Shown: positions 52,298-63,424, numbered from the stretch's first letter. The stretch is 64,000 nucleotides of DNA from Phyllobacterium myrsinacearum (GCF_002980555.1 NZ_PVBT01000005.1:248001-312000); one strand, 5' to 3'. Program-made: numbers and translations. The notes: generated from the sequence alone by a model not told the origin.

Positions 52298-52561
52298 GGT
52301 CCGCCTCGCCCCCGATGCTGAATGGATTGATCTAGCAGAGGAACAGGGGCAATGGCCACCCGCGCTTGTCATTCCGGTTACCAAACACATAAGAATTCAG
52401 CCGGCTGCGCGTGAGGGCCAACAGCTGTAGTGACAATCGGCCCGAGTCTCCATTAACATCAGGCCCGGATTACCTTGGGGCGGCCAATGGTTGAATCAGA
52501 CTGTATGCCTGCTTCGCGCCGGACACCGCTGACCCGTATAGTGACATCGCGGGAGAAAAAC

Positions 52562-52789
52562 ATGGCCTCATACAAATATGGAAAGTACCTGCTGAGATAC
52601 GAGAGCGATCAGTTTGACAAGGAATTCGAGCCTGGGTCTGTCCCCTACAATTCCGGTATTTACCGCTGCAAAAACTGCGGGGAGGAAATAGCGGCACCGG
52701 AAGGCGTGCCGCTGCCGGCGCAACACCGGCATTCGAACAGCCTGCCAATCGTCTGGCAGCTGCTCGTCTATGCGGCTCCGAGAGACTGA
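52562..52789 (+). CDS. Small zinc-ribbon-like protein
   Basis: A 75-residue protein. After a charged N-terminus (YGKYLLRYESDQFDKEFEPG) comes GIYRCKNCGEEIAAPEGVPL followed by PAQHRH, a CxxC...HxH pattern that can bind zinc. Similar short proteins of unknown function are common in proteobacteria. The ATG at 52562 follows GGGAG. The 264 bases upstream hold no other gene. Confidence 0.75.
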   Translation: MASYKYGKYLLRYESDQFDKEFEPGSVPYNSGIYRCKNCGEEIAAPEGVPLPAQHRHSNSLPIVWQLLVYAAPRD

Positions 52790-52980
52790 ACATCCGCACA
52801 TCGCCAGCGGGCGGCGGGCCTATTACATCGCTGCCCATGAGCCGGCCGCGCGCGCCAGGAGCCTTTCACAACAATGAGTGTTCCACAGCCAAGCTGCCCG
52901 GATTCGCAAATTGAAAGCCTAAACGCTTTTCAATTACGCCGAATGCGGCCATAGTTACGGCGTTCGAATTGGAGGATTAA

Positions 52981-53883
52981 ATGAAAAAAATTCTGATCAC
53001 GGCAACAATACTCTTTGCTGCTCTTGGGTCAGCGGCACAGGCTGACGGAACTCTGGACAAGATCAAGTCCTCTGGCACCATCACGCAGGGTGTACGAGAG
53101 TCATCCGGATTGGCCTATACGCTCGGCAACGGCGTCTATACCGGCTATCACTACGATGTCTGTCAGAATATCATCGCGGACATCAAGAAGAAGCTTGGGC
53201 TTGAAAAGCTGGATATCCGGTATCAGCCCGTCACATCGCAGAACCGCGTGCCCCTGGTCCAGAACGGCACCGTCGATCTTGAATGTGGTTCGACCACAAA
53301 CAATGCCGCCCGCGCAAAGGATGTGGCATTTGCCGATACCGTGTATGTCGAGGAAGTGAAAATCGCTGTCCGCGCCAACTCGAACATCAGCAAGCTGGAA
53401 GACCTGAACGGCAAGAACGTGGCGACCACGACCGGCACCACCTCCGTGCAGACCCTGCGCAAGAACAAGCGCGGCAAGGACATCAGCTTCAACGAGGTCT
53501 ATGGCAAGGATCACGCCGACAGCTTCCTCTTGCTGCAGAGTGGCCGCGCCGATGCCTTCGTGATGGACGCCTCGATCCTCGCAGCCAATATTGCCCGCGC
53601 ACAGAAGCCAAGCGATTTCAAGGTCCTGCCGGAGGTCCTTTCGGTTGAGCCCATCGCCATCATGATCCGGAAGGATGACCCCGAGTTCAAGAAGGCGGTC
53701 GACGAAAGCATCGTGGAACAGATCAAGGCGGGTACAATCGCCAAACTCTACGACAAGTGGTTCATGCAGCCCATTCCACCGAACAATGTTTCGCTGAACA
53801 TGCCGGCGTCGGAAGCCACCAAGGAAGCATGGGCCAATCCGAACGACAAGCCGACCGAAGACTACAAGCAGCCCGGTCAATAG
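52981..53883 (+). CDS. gltI: Glutamate/aspartate ABC transporter substrate-binding protein
   Basis: A 300-residue family 3 amino acid binding protein. The signal peptide is KKILITATILFAALGSAAQA. The mature start DGTLDKIKSSGTITQGVRES is typical of GltI. Ligand-site motifs are QPVTSQNRVPLVQNGTVDLE, CGSTTNNAAR (Ser/Thr/Arg contacts) and VATTTGTTSVQTLR. It binds glutamate or aspartate in the periplasm. A GGAGG site lies upstream of the ATG. A stem-loop follows before gltJ. Confidence 0.92.
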   Translation: MKKILITATILFAALGSAAQADGTLDKIKSSGTITQGVRESSGLAYTLGNGVYTGYHYDVCQNIIADIKKKLGLEKLDIRYQPVTSQNRVPLVQNGTVDLECGSTTNNAARAKDVAFADTVYVEEVKIAVRANSNISKLEDLNGKNVATTTGTTSVQTLRKNKRGKDISFNEVYGKDHADSFLLLQSGRADAFVMDASILAANIARAQKPSDFKVLPEVLSVEPIAIMIRKDDPEFKKAVDESIVEQIKAGTIAKLYDKWFMQPIPPNNVSLNMPASEATKEAWANPNDKPTEDYKQPGQ

Positions 53884-53902
53884 GCTTGGGCTTACCAGGG
53901 AT

Positions 53903-53931
53903 CAGGGCCGGGAAACGCAGTACCGGCCCTG
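53903..53931 (+). terminator. Intercistronic stem-loop between gltI and gltJ
   Basis: CAGGGCCGG (53903-53911) and CCGGCCCTG (53923-53931) form a 9-bp stem with an 11-base loop, 19 bases after the gltI stop. TGTTAATG follows without a T-run. In amino acid ABC operons such hairpins commonly protect the binding-protein mRNA and reduce read-through, which gives an excess of binding protein. The 194-base gap holds no gene. Confidence 0.55.
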
Positions 53932-54077
53932 TTAATGCAACACGTGCGGATGGGCGATAAAGCCTGTCGGCTGACGGCGCGACTGCGGAGGCCGGCTGGG
54001 ACAAACCTCCGGTCACTGCCCGCAGCCGGATTCAAATTGGCCGGGCTGGGATCGGTTGGCGAGCGGGTGGGCAAGGT

Positions 54078-54815
54078 ATGATGGCGTATTGGCAGAACGT
54101 ATGGGATCGCTGGCAGTTTCTTTGGGATGACCGGGGTGACGGCGTCACCTACTTTCAATGGATGCTATCGGCTTGGGGCTATACGGTTGCCGTGGCCGCC
54201 GCCTCACTGGTCATCGCCCTGGTGTTCGGCATCCTCATTGGCACCTTGCGCACGCTGTCGGGACACCGGATCATCTCCGCCTTCGCGGCGGGATGGGTTG
54301 AACTTTTCCGCAATATTCCCATCCTCGTCCAGCTCTTCATCTGGTTCTTCGTGATTTCCGAACTTGTTCCGGGCATGCGGAGCGTACCGGGCTTCGTTTT
54401 GGCCTGCTGTGCGCTCGGCTTCTTCACGTCCGCCCGCATTGCCGAACAGATACGCGCCGGTATCCAGGCCTTGCCGACAGGCCAGCGTAACGCCGCCTAT
54501 GCCGTCGGCTTCACCCAGTTCCAGACCTACCGCTATGTGATCCTGCCACAGACCTTCCGCATCATCATTCCGCCACTGACCAGCGAAGCGATGAATATCG
54601 TCAAGAACTCGTCGGTCGCCTTCGCGGTCTCGATTCCCGAACTGATCAGCTTCGCCATGCAGACGCAGGAAGAGACCTCGCGCGGGGTCGAGGTCTATCT
54701 GGCAGCGACAGTGCTCTATGCGGTGACCGCGCTGGTGGTCAACCGGGTCATGGCCTTCATGGAACGGCGGATGCGCATACCCGGCCTGACACTCCAGACG
54801 CAGGGAGCGCATTGA
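54078..54815 (+). CDS. gltJ: Glutamate/aspartate ABC transporter permease GltJ
   Basis: A 245-residue HisM-type permease. The N-terminus (YFQWMLSAWGYTVAVAAASL) and the GltJ-type segment WVELFRNIPILVQLFIWFFV are clear. The coupling loop is RNAAYAVGFTQFQTYRYVIL, followed by QTFRIIIPPLTSEAMNIVKN. A second ATG one codon downstream may be the true start. It overlaps gltK by one base (TGATG). Confidence 0.92.
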   Translation: MMAYWQNVWDRWQFLWDDRGDGVTYFQWMLSAWGYTVAVAAASLVIALVFGILIGTLRTLSGHRIISAFAAGWVELFRNIPILVQLFIWFFVISELVPGMRSVPGFVLACCALGFFTSARIAEQIRAGIQALPTGQRNAAYAVGFTQFQTYRYVILPQTFRIIIPPLTSEAMNIVKNSSVAFAVSIPELISFAMQTQEETSRGVEVYLAATVLYAVTALVVNRVMAFMERRMRIPGLTLQTQGAH

Positions 54816-55507
54816 TGGCTACGCTCGACTTTTCATTCTATACATGGGCCAACATCAGCAATTATCTGCTCAGTGGCCTCTATTTCAGCGTCGCGCTCAC
54901 GATCGCCGCCACCGTTGGCGGCATTGCTCTTGGCACCATCATTGCCCTGATGCGGCTGTCCAACATCAAGCCGCTGGAATATATCGCGACCTGGTATGTC
55001 AATGTATTTCGCAGCGTGCCGCTGGTGATGGTGATCCTCTGGTTTTTCCTGCTGGTGCCGTCCGGTTTCTACGACCTGTTCCCCGGCGGAAGCGGCCAGA
55101 AATACCGGGCCGAGATTTGCGCCCTGATTACCTTCGTCGTGTTTGAAGCGGCCTTCTTCAGCGAGATCGTGCGCGCCGGCATCCAATCCCTGCCGCGCGG
55201 CCAAACCAATGCGGGGCAGGCTCTCGGCATGACCTATGCGCAGAACATGCGCTACATCATCCTGCCCCAGGCGATCCGCAACATGCTGCCGGTCTTCCTG
55301 ACCCAGACCATCGTGCTGTTCCAGGATACCTCGTTGGTCTATGCCATCGGTGCCTACGACATCCTCAAGGGTTTCGAAATCATGGGCAATACGTTCGGCA
55401 GGCGGATCGAAACCTATCTCCTGGCCGCCGTGGTCTATTTTATCATCTCCTTTTTCTTGTCCATGCTCGTCAAGAAATTGAACCAGAAAATCCGCATCGT
55501 GCGCTGA
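54815..55507 (+). CDS. gltK: Glutamate/aspartate ABC transporter permease GltK
   Basis: A 230-residue permease paired with GltJ. Motifs are [60 protein letters not shown] and [19 protein letters not shown]. The ATG shares its first base with the gltJ stop, so translation is coupled. The ATPase gene follows after 19 bases. Confidence 0.92.
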   Translation: MATLDFSFYTWANISNYLLSGLYFSVALTIAATVGGIALGTIIALMRLSNIKPLEYIATWYVNVFRSVPLVMVILWFFLLVPSGFYDLFPGGSGQKYRAEICALITFVVFEAAFFSEIVRAGIQSLPRGQTNAGQALGMTYAQNMRYIILPQAIRNMLPVFLTQTIVLFQDTSLVYAIGAYDILKGFEIMGNTFGRRIETYLLAAVVYFIISFFLSMLVKKLNQKIRIVR

Positions 55508-55526
55508 ACTGAAGGACGCAATCACA

Positions 55527-56264
<738 letters not shown>

Positions 56265-56301
56265 CGCCTGCGGCATCTGATGTCACCGGCAAGTGCCTGC
56301 G

Positions 56302-57198
56302 CTATATCCTGTTCGAGCGCGGCACTCCTGCCAGCTTTCTGTAACCGGATGGCGTCAAGCCGCACTCCCGTTTGAAGTGGCGGTTGAAATTGGAGATATT
56401 CTTGTATCCCACATTGAAACAGACCGACGTAATCGGCTCATCCAGCTCATTGATCATATTGCACGCCCGGCCAATCCGCAGCTTGTGAACATAATCGACG
56501 AAGTTCTTGCCCGTCGTTCGCTTGAAATAGCGCGAAAAAGTCGACGGCGTCATTTCCGCCAGTTCCGCGGCAACCGACATCCGGACCTCGTCGGTGATAT
56601 TCCCAAGGATATAGGCGGTAACCCGCTGCATAACGGCCGCACTGCCGGGGTCGAGATTGGGCGCGTAGTCATGGCTTGAAAGAACGGTCTTCTCATCCGT
56701 TTCGCTCATCAAGGCGATCAATTCGAGGAACAGCGCAAACCGCTGCAATCCCTGCGCTGCCCCGATCCTGCGCATCAGGTCAATGCCCTGCTTCTCAGCG
56801 CGGCCGTGAAACTGCAAGCCGCGCAGAGCCTGCTCCAGGAGTGCCCGGGGCGCGGCCATCTCGGGCATGGTGCCCGCGGCGCGCGCAAAGATCTGCGGAT
56901 CAAATTGCAGAACCATGTCCCGCCCCGACAAAGTTTGGTTGCCGAAATTCGTGCTGACCCATTCGTGCGGCAGATTGGAGCCGACAAGGCAGAGATTTCC
57001 CGGATGGAAATCTCCGATATAATCACCGACAAAAGCGGTGCCACTCGATTGGGTAATCAAGTGGATCTCATATTCCGGGTGATAGTTCCAACAGGCAAGC
57101 CGGTAGGGATAGTCGTGTGTAAACCAGCGGAAGGAGTGACCCGGATCACACAGAATGTGTTCGAGTTCCGCGCTCTTCGAAGCTCCTATTACGACCAT
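56302..57198 (-). CDS. AraC family transcriptional regulator
   Basis: A 298-residue regulator. The N-terminal cupin effector domain includes HPEYEIHLITQSSGTAFVGD and FHPGNLCLVGSNLPHEW. The C-terminal double helix-turn-helix has MSVAAELAEMTPSTFSRYFK, DYVHKLRIGRACNMI and VCFNVGYKNISNFNRHFKRE. It resembles regulators of sugar and polyol uptake operons. It is the last gene of the minus-strand operon that starts at 62403, 19 bases after the ATPase gene, so it is probably made together with the transporter it controls. Confidence 0.9.
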   Translation of the reverse strand: MVVIGASKSAELEHILCDPGHSFRWFTHDYPYRLACWNYHPEYEIHLITQSSGTAFVGDYIGDFHPGNLCLVGSNLPHEWVSTNFGNQTLSGRDMVLQFDPQIFARAAGTMPEMAAPRALLEQALRGLQFHGRAEKQGIDLMRRIGAAQGLQRFALFLELIALMSETDEKTVLSSHDYAPNLDPGSAAVMQRVTAYILGNITDEVRMSVAAELAEMTPSTFSRYFKRTTGKNFVDYVHKLRIGRACNMINELDEPITSVCFNVGYKNISNFNRHFKRECGLTPSGYRKLAGVPRSNRI

Positions 57199-57217
57199 TA
57201 TCCTCTTGCCTTGTTGT

Positions 57218-58312
57218 TCAGGACAAACTGCGGATCAATGTCAGTTCACTCTCCCGGTCGAATATATGAATATGTCTTTCATCGACCGTCAACCGGCAGG
57301 GTTGTTTGCGTTGCGGGCATGCGTTGGAATCGAGCAGCGCGCCAATTTCAACACCGCCAAGCTCAAAATTCACCAGTGCTTCGTTGCCGAGATACTCGAT
57401 GAGGTCAACGACGCCCGCAATAATGTTGCCGTCATTGCCGTCGGAAGCGGGGACCAGATGGGCAGGCCGGATACCGACAATGACCGTCTGTCCGTCTTGG
57501 AGACGGTAGCGCTCCTTGCTCACTCTCAATCGGGTTGCAGCATTGGTGAGCACGAAGCTCGCTCCATCCGACGAAACCACCATATCGATGAAATTCATGG
57601 ACGGTGTCCCGATGAAGCTCGCAACAAATTTGCTGCGGGGATTCTCGTAGATTTCCTTCGGTGTTCCCAATTGCTCGATACGGCCGTCTTTCAGAAGGAC
57701 GATCCGGTCGGCCAGCGTCATCGCTTCCAGTTGATCGTGGGTTACGTAGACAGTGGTGGTCCTGAGTGATTGATGCAACCGGGCGATTTCAACCCGCATA
57801 TGGTTGCGCAGCTTCGCATCGAGATTGGACAGGGGCTCATCAAAAAGAAACACGGCGGGTGTCTTGATCATGGCGCGGGCAATGGCCACCCGCTGCTGCT
57901 GCCCGCCGGACAGCGCCGCTGGCTTGCGCCCGAGATAAGGCTCAAGGCCAAGCATTGAGGCCACATCGTTCACCCGCTGTTCAATCTCGGATTTTGCAAC
58001 CTTCAGGCGCTTCAGACCAAAGGCAATATTGTCGAAAACACTCATATGCGGATAAAGCGCATAATTCTGAAACACCATGGCAATGTCCCGGTCGCGCGGC
58101 GGCAGATCATTCACCACCTTGCCCGCGATGCTCAACTCCCCGTCGGAGATTTCCTCCAGACCTGCCAGCATCCGCAGGATGGTGGACTTACCACAACCGG
58201 AAGGGCCGAGGAAAACCACGAATTCGTTTTCCCTGACCGCCAGGTTGAATGCGTGCACAACCTGATGATTGCCATAGCGCTTGGTGATTTCATTGCAAAC
58301 GATCGCGGCCAT
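57218..58312 (-). CDS. Carbohydrate ABC transporter ATP-binding protein (UgpC/SmoK-like)
   Basis: A 364-residue CUT1 ATPase. Walker [11 protein letters not shown]-loop [17 protein letters not shown], signature [16 protein letters not shown], Walker [13 protein letters not shown] and [12 protein letters not shown] are present. A TOBE domain follows ([15 protein letters not shown]). The ATG shares its first base with the stop of the dehydrogenase gene (TGATG). It is a paralogue of the ATPase at 20570-21643. Confidence 0.92.
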   Translation of the reverse strand: MAAIVCNEITKRYGNHQVVHAFNLAVRENEFVVFLGPSGCGKSTILRMLAGLEEISDGELSIAGKVVNDLPPRDRDIAMVFQNYALYPHMSVFDNIAFGLKRLKVAKSEIEQRVNDVASMLGLEPYLGRKPAALSGGQQQRVAIARAMIKTPAVFLFDEPLSNLDAKLRNHMRVEIARLHQSLRTTTVYVTHDQLEAMTLADRIVLLKDGRIEQLGTPKEIYENPRSKFVASFIGTPSMNFIDMVVSSDGASFVLTNAATRLRVSKERYRLQDGQTVIVGIRPAHLVPASDGNDGNIIAGVVDLIEYLGNEALVNFELGGVEIGALLDSNACPQRKQPCRLTVDERHIHIFDRESELTLIRSLS

Positions 58313-59358
58313 CACTGAGCGTCCTTCCCAAGATGTATCTGCAGTTTTATGTCACGCGGCCGCCCTTCAGCCGCCCGTTCAAATGCCTGCACGCTCTCTC
58401 CAAACGGATATGTTTCGGTGATCAGCGGCTTGAGATCGACCTTTCCCGAGGCAATGAGCGCCAATGCACGATCATAGACGTTGGCATAGCGGAACACCGT
58501 TTCGATCCGCACCTCCTTCGATTGCGCGGAGACGATATCCAGTTGAACCGGCTCAACCGGCATGCCGACAAACACTGCGGTTCCGCCAGGGCGAATGAAC
58601 TCAAAAATCCCCTTGAATGCGCTGGGATGCCCGCTTGCTTCAAAGACGACGTCAACACCCCAATTGCCGGTAAACTCCCGTATGAACCCGGCAAGGTCGC
58701 GCTCGCGGCTATTGACTGCAACAATGCCATCGTAACACCCGGCTATTTCAAGCTTGGGATTCTGGATATCCGAGATGATAACCGTACTGCATCCCCCTGC
58801 GAGGGCGGCAAGCGCCACCATGATCCCGATGGGTCCAGCGCCGATCACCAGCGCCACGTCACCCGGCGAAACGCGCGCCTTGGTGACAGCCTGCATACCG
58901 ACAGCAAGAGGCTCGATCATGGCACCCTCGGCAAAAGAAACATTATCCGGCAGCTTGAAGGTCAGGTTGGCGGGGTGAACGACATAAGGCGTCAGGCAGC
59001 CATGAATCGGCGGTGTCGCCCAGAAGACGACATCCGGGTCGAGATTATAGAGGCCGAGCCGGGTGGCGCGCGACTTGTCGTTGGCTATCCCCGGTTCCAT
59101 GCATACCCTGTCGCCCGGCTTGAGCGCACCAACATTTGCGCCGACCTCGACCACCACCCCGGAAGCCTCGTGCCCCAGCACCATGGGCTTTTCGACGACA
59201 TAGGGTCCAATACGGCCATGGGTATAATAATGCACATCGCTGCCGCAGATCCCGACGGTTTCAACCGCGATTTTCACGTCGTCAAGACCGAGAACAAGCG
59301 GCTGTTCCATGTCGCGCAGCGCCAGGTGACGGGTTTTTTCCAGAACAAGAGCCTTCAT
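58312..59358 (-). CDS. Zinc-dependent polyol (xylitol/sorbitol-type) dehydrogenase
   Basis: A 348-residue medium-chain dehydrogenase. The catalytic zinc site is in [20 protein letters not shown] and [14 protein letters not shown]. The active-site Glu pair is in [16 protein letters not shown], and the cofactor motif is [20 protein letters not shown] with SDIQ after it (NAD type). HYYTHGRIG and the [20 protein letters not shown] region are typical of xylitol/sorbitol dehydrogenases. The position inside a sugar ABC operon indicates it oxidises the imported polyol to a keto-sugar. The structural-zinc cysteines are not present. Confidence 0.9.
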   Translation of the reverse strand: MKALVLEKTRHLALRDMEQPLVLGLDDVKIAVETVGICGSDVHYYTHGRIGPYVVEKPMVLGHEASGVVVEVGANVGALKPGDRVCMEPGIANDKSRATRLGLYNLDPDVVFWATPPIHGCLTPYVVHPANLTFKLPDNVSFAEGAMIEPLAVGMQAVTKARVSPGDVALVIGAGPIGIMVALAALAGGCSTVIISDIQNPKLEIAGCYDGIVAVNSRERDLAGFIREFTGNWGVDVVFEASGHPSAFKGIFEFIRPGGTAVFVGMPVEPVQLDIVSAQSKEVRIETVFRYANVYDRALALIASGKVDLKPLITETYPFGESVQAFERAAEGRPRDIKLQIHLGKDAQ

Positions 59359-59363
59359 GCCCA

Positions 59364-60179
59364 CTAGTCCTTTTTCTTGAGTGCTGAATTGATGAAACCG
59401 CTCATGACGCCAACGAAAATCAGCGGCGGCAGGGACAGAACGATGACCGACGCGTTCAAGATGCCCCACGGCACGTTGCGGCCGAGCAGGGTGAATTCCG
59501 AGGCGATGATCGGAAGCGTCTTGGCATCCGAGGTCGTGAGCATCAGCGCGATCAGGAATTCGTTCCAGACGAGAATGAAGCTGAAGATCACCGCACCGGT
59601 CAATGACTTCGCTGCGATCGGCAGAGCCACCTTGAAGAACACGGCATAGGCGCCATAACCGTCGACAATGGCCGCTTCCTCAACCTCGCGCGGCACACGC
59701 GTGAACGCCGGAATAGCAAGCCAGATGATCGTTGACATGGTCAACAGCGTATAGGTGATGATCAGTGCCGTCCTGCTGTCATACAGACCGAGATCCAGCC
59801 AGATGGCGATGAGAGGTATGGCCACGGCAACGGGCGGCAAAAAACGCAGCGACAAAACAAAAAACTGAATGTCATCGGAAAAGCGATTGGGATAGCGCGC
59901 AACCGCATAGGCGGCCGGTATGCCAAGCACCGCTCCGATCAGCACCGATGCGCCCGCGATGACAACCGAGTTGATCAATCCATGCTGAACGTTGTCACGT
60001 CCCAATACATAGATGTAATTGTCGAGCGTTGGCGTGAAGAACAGCTTCGGGGTCGTCGAGACAATATCGACGAGTTGCTTGAACGAGTTCAGGAACACCC
60101 AGAAAATCGGGAAAATGGCGATGAAAACGAGGATCGCGAGTGCCAACTTCGCCGTTGGAGATTTTGATTTTACTGCCAT
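59364..60179 (-). CDS. Carbohydrate ABC transporter permease (MalG/SmoG-like)
   Basis: A 271-residue permease with six helices. The coupling loop is [20 protein letters not shown]. The ATG at 60179 has GGGTG upstream and overlaps the preceding permease gene by ten bases. It is followed after five bases by the dehydrogenase gene. N-terminal Lys-rich residues precede [20 protein letters not shown]. Confidence 0.9.
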   Translation of the reverse strand: MAVKSKSPTAKLALAILVFIAIFPIFWVFLNSFKQLVDIVSTTPKLFFTPTLDNYIYVLGRDNVQHGLINSVVIAGASVLIGAVLGIPAAYAVARYPNRFSDDIQFFVLSLRFLPPVAVAIPLIAIWLDLGLYDSRTALIITYTLLTMSTIIWLAIPAFTRVPREVEEAAIVDGYGAYAVFFKVALPIAAKSLTGAVIFSFILVWNEFLIALMLTTSDAKTLPIIASEFTLLGRNVPWGILNASVIVLSLPPLIFVGVMSGFINSALKKKD

Positions 60180-61039
60180 TTGCGCACCCATTTCCAAAGA
60201 ACCGTGAAGGTAATAATGGTGGCGAGCATCATCAGAACCGCCATGCTGGAGGCGTAGGAAATTTTGCCGGCTTCCACGAAACCTTGTGAAAAGGCATACA
60301 TATCGAGCGTTTCCGTTGCGATGCCGGGACCGCCGCGCGTCATGACATAGATGAGGTCGAATGCACGCAGTGACTCAACCATCTTGACGAACACGAGACT
60401 GATCAAGGGCGCCGCAAGCATGGGAATGCCGATATAGAAATGCACTTCCCAGGTCTTCGCATTGTCGAGCCGCGCCGCTTCAAAGGGTTGCGGCGGCAAG
60501 GTCTCAAGCAGTTTCAAGACAATGACCGAAAAGAAAAGTCCCCATTGCCAGACATCGACAACTGCGACCGATGCGAGTGCCGTTGCGGGCAGCGACAGAA
60601 AATCAATCGGCGCGCCAGTCAGCAGCTTGACCGGATAGTTGATCAAACCGAACAGCGGATTGAACATGAACTTCCAGACGAAGGCAGCGGAGACGCGGGG
60701 CAGCATCACCGGAATAATGAAGAGGATCGAAACCAGGCTTCGCATGCGCGGTGAAGCGGTCTCGAAGAGGAAGATTGCCAGGAGCACTGCCACCACCAAG
60801 GTGGCCGTCACCGTCACCACTTCCCAGATCAGCGATATCCATATCGCATTGACGAAACGCCGGTCACCGAACAGATCGATGAAGTTGGCAAACCAGACGT
60901 AGCTGCTGTTGGGAAAACTCAGTTCCCGATTCTGCAGCGCAATATTGACTGCAGCGATCGTCGGCACGAATGCCAGGATGGCCAGAATGATCAGTGGCGG
61001 TATTAGAAAAACCGCAGGAAGAGTTGTTTTTCGTTTCAT
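60170..61039 (-). CDS. Carbohydrate ABC transporter permease (MalF/SmoF-like)
   Basis: A 289-residue permease. Starting at 61039 it opens with KRKTTLPAVFLIPPLIILAI. The loop PPQPFEAARLDNAKTWEVHF contacts the ATPase, and VMTRGGPGIATETLDMYAFS is typical of polyol-type permeases. Its 3' end overlaps the next permease gene, showing a tight operon. The binding-protein gene is 98 bases upstream. Confidence 0.9.
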   Translation of the reverse strand: MKRKTTLPAVFLIPPLIILAILAFVPTIAAVNIALQNRELSFPNSSYVWFANFIDLFGDRRFVNAIWISLIWEVVTVTATLVVAVLLAIFLFETASPRMRSLVSILFIIPVMLPRVSAAFVWKFMFNPLFGLINYPVKLLTGAPIDFLSLPATALASVAVVDVWQWGLFFSVIVLKLLETLPPQPFEAARLDNAKTWEVHFYIGIPMLAAPLISLVFVKMVESLRAFDLIYVMTRGGPGIATETLDMYAFSQGFVEAGKISYASSMAVLMMLATIITFTVLWKWVRKWQ

Positions 61040-61137
61040 TCCGGCAATCCTGTCAAACGATTGGCCAGCTGCCCTGGGGCTCCGCATGACGATGATGCGA
61101 AGCCCCGGACAGCGCGACGGGAGGATGTCGCCATGGG

Positions 61138-62403
61138 TTAGCGGCGGGCGATCAGCTTGTTGGCGTACGCTTCGAGCTCATCGAGCCCGCCCTTGATGTC
61201 GGTGCGCGTGCCGGTGATCAGTTCTTCGAGAATGATACCCCAGCGGTCGCCCAGATCCGGCCAATCGGCATTGACCCAGAAGTTGACATCCGTGTATTGC
61301 GCCGTCTCGTTCAAGGCATTGCCGATTTCAGCGCCGTATTTCTGCTTGAAAGCATCGCTGTTGATGACACTGGTGCGATTGATGTCGCCAAAAATGCCCC
61401 GCTCCAGCCGTCGCTCTTCATTCTGTTTGGATGTCGCCCAAGCGATAAACGCGCCCGCGCATTTCCTCGCCGCATCATCGGCGTTGGCCTTTGCCCCGAT
61501 AGCGAGGCCATGTCCGTAGCCACCGCCAACCAATGGGCGCGGCGGAACGGTATAGCCAACCTTGCCGGCAACGGATGATTGCTTTGGATCTTCGGTCTGC
61601 CCGGCCAGCGGACTGGACTCGATGATCATGGCAACATTGCCTGAATTGAAGGCCTCGGTGACTTCCGTCCAGCTGCCGGTCTGGGTGCCGGGAGCGGAAT
61701 ACTGGAACAGTCGAAGATAGGTCTCCGTCGCTTTTACCGCGGCATCCGAGTTGAATGCCGGCTTGCCGTCAACAAACCACTGGCCGCCAAATGCCTTGAA
61801 ATAGGTCATCCATCGCCAGACATTGGCCCCGGAGCCACGGCCGCCGCGCAACGCCGTTCCATAAAATCCCTTGGCCGGATCATTCAGCTTGGCGAGTGCG
61901 GCCTCGTATTCATCCAATGTCTTCGGCGGCGTGATCCCTGCCTTTTCCAGAACGTCCTTGCGGTAGTACAGCAGATCGCCTCCGCCCTGGATCGGCGCGA
62001 AATAGGCGACGCCATTGTAACTGGCGACCTTTTTGCGGCCCGCATCGAAGTCATCATAACTGGCATCTGCAGGGTAATATTCAAGCAGCGGCACAATCCA
62101 TTTCGACTCGGCAAACAACGCGACATTGGCTTCGTCAATGTAGTAGACATTATACTTGCCTGTTGTGGCCGCCTCCGCCCTTGATTTGGCACGGCGGTCA
62201 TTTTCGTTCAGGTAATCGAATTCGAACGATGCGCCCGACAATTTCTTGAATTCATCTTTGTAGCTTTCAAGCAGGGTAAGACTGTCGCGCGGCTGGGCCA
62301 GAACCCGGACGGTACTGGTACATATCTGCGCATTCGCCACATTTGCAAAAACGAGCAGGCTGACACCGCTCACAAGAGCAGTGCAATAAGACATTCGTAG
62401 CAT
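61138..62403 (-). CDS. Carbohydrate (polyol-type) ABC transporter solute-binding protein
   Basis: A 421-residue family 1 binding protein with a signal peptide (SYCTALVSGVSLLVFANVAN, then AQI). Typical segments are YNVYYIDEANVALFAESKWI, YRKDVLEKAGITPPKTLDEY and RGGRGSGANVWRWMTYFKAF. It resembles the SmoE-type group of sorbitol/mannitol binding proteins. It is the first gene of the six-gene operon 62403-56302. GGGAGGA precedes the ATG. Confidence 0.9.
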   Translation of the reverse strand: MLRMSYCTALVSGVSLLVFANVANAQICTSTVRVLAQPRDSLTLLESYKDEFKKLSGASFEFDYLNENDRRAKSRAEAATTGKYNVYYIDEANVALFAESKWIVPLLEYYPADASYDDFDAGRKKVASYNGVAYFAPIQGGGDLLYYRKDVLEKAGITPPKTLDEYEAALAKLNDPAKGFYGTALRGGRGSGANVWRWMTYFKAFGGQWFVDGKPAFNSDAAVKATETYLRLFQYSAPGTQTGSWTEVTEAFNSGNVAMIIESSPLAGQTEDPKQSSVAGKVGYTVPPRPLVGGGYGHGLAIGAKANADDAARKCAGAFIAWATSKQNEERRLERGIFGDINRTSVINSDAFKQKYGAEIGNALNETAQYTDVNFWVNADWPDLGDRWGIILEELITGTRTDIKGGLDELEAYANKLIARR

Positions 62404-62554
62404 TGGTTATCCTCCCAAAGTTCCTTTTTCCCAGGATATGGCAGGCGTTTCTCCTCTCACCCGCTCAATCCGGCAAGAAAATTGGCAGAGGAAAATGAGC
62501 TCCGATAGCAGCAAATTTTCAAAAAACTGATACGAATTTGCAAGACTTACCCAT

Positions 62555-62578
62555 CATCGGCTGCTCCAGCAGCCGATG
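62555..62578 (-). terminator. Hairpin between the SH3-domain gene and the polyol transport operon
   Basis: CATCGGCTGCT (62555-62565) and AGCAGCCGATG (62568-62578) are perfect 11-bp inverted arms separated by two bases. It lies 63 bases after the SH3 gene stop. No T-run is present on the minus strand. It is probably a transcript end for the SH3 gene. Confidence 0.4.
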
Positions 62579-62641
62579 GCAAACCACGCAGGCTTATTGT
62601 CATTGCACCGGTAGGCAGCAAGCCCGCCTTTGGTCAGGCCG

Positions 62642-63424
62642 TCACTGGGCGCCGACCGGCCGCGGCGGGTAGATGGCCTGCACCTGCGCGGCCCTGGGTG
62701 CGCCTGATATCGCACCCGTTGTCATGGCCGAGGTTGCCGGGGCGGTTTTTCCGGCAACCAGCATGTCTTCGTGCACCCAACCGATCATGTCGGTGGCGGG
62801 AATCACGATATGATGCCATTTGCCGGTCTTGCCATAGGACCGCATTTCGCGTCCCTTTTCCACGGTACCCGCCGGTTCGGATTTATCCCACGCATTGCGC
62901 CGCAAAGTCAGCCTTTCCCGGGCATAGACCACCGACGGCGTCATGTTGGGCATATTGATCCCGCGTGGCAGGTGAATGCCTGTCCGGTCTGTAGGACCAA
63001 CGGACAAAGCTGGGCGTTGCAACGGTTGTGGCTGCTGCAATGCTGTCCGCTGCAGCGGTGTGGGCACCACCGGGCTCTGCGATTGCGCGCCGACGGGAAT
63101 GGAGGGGCGCGGAACCGGTGCAGTGAACGCGGTCGCGGGGCTACTGTCCTGGCGCGGCGCGGCTTTCGCAGTCTGTTTGCCATCTGTTTCAGGTTTTGCA
63201 GCCGCGGATCGGCTGGTCTGCGCCGCTGGACGCTCAAACCATCCGGCGAAGGCTTTCAGCGGGCCTTTGTGCTGGGTTGCCGACCATATGCTCAATGCAC
63301 CGACACCGGCAATCACGGCAAGAGCCAGAAATATACCGGTGGAGGACCCACGGGAGGCGGCCCGTGAGGATGTCCGCCTGGGCGAACGTGACGGTGAACG
63401 GGTGCTGCGCTTTCTCTTGGCCAT
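62642..63424 (-). CDS. Membrane-anchored SH3-domain protein
   Basis: A 260-residue protein. A strongly basic N-terminus (KRKRSTRSPSRSPRRTSSR) precedes one membrane helix (GIFLALAVIAGVGALSIWSA). A Pro/Gln/Ala-rich linker leads to a bacterial SH3-like domain (SVVYARERLTLRRNAWDKSE, then GREMRSYGKTGKWHHIVI and DMIGWVHEDMLV). It is probably inner-membrane anchored with SH3 facing the periplasm and binding peptidoglycan or a protein partner. The ATG at 63424 follows AGGATTT. Confidence 0.8.
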   Translation of the reverse strand: MAKRKRSTRSPSRSPRRTSSRAASRGSSTGIFLALAVIAGVGALSIWSATQHKGPLKAFAGWFERPAAQTSRSAAAKPETDGKQTAKAAPRQDSSPATAFTAPVPRPSIPVGAQSQSPVVPTPLQRTALQQPQPLQRPALSVGPTDRTGIHLPRGINMPNMTPSVVYARERLTLRRNAWDKSEPAGTVEKGREMRSYGKTGKWHHIVIPATDMIGWVHEDMLVAGKTAPATSAMTTGAISGAPRAAQVQAIYPPRPVGAQ

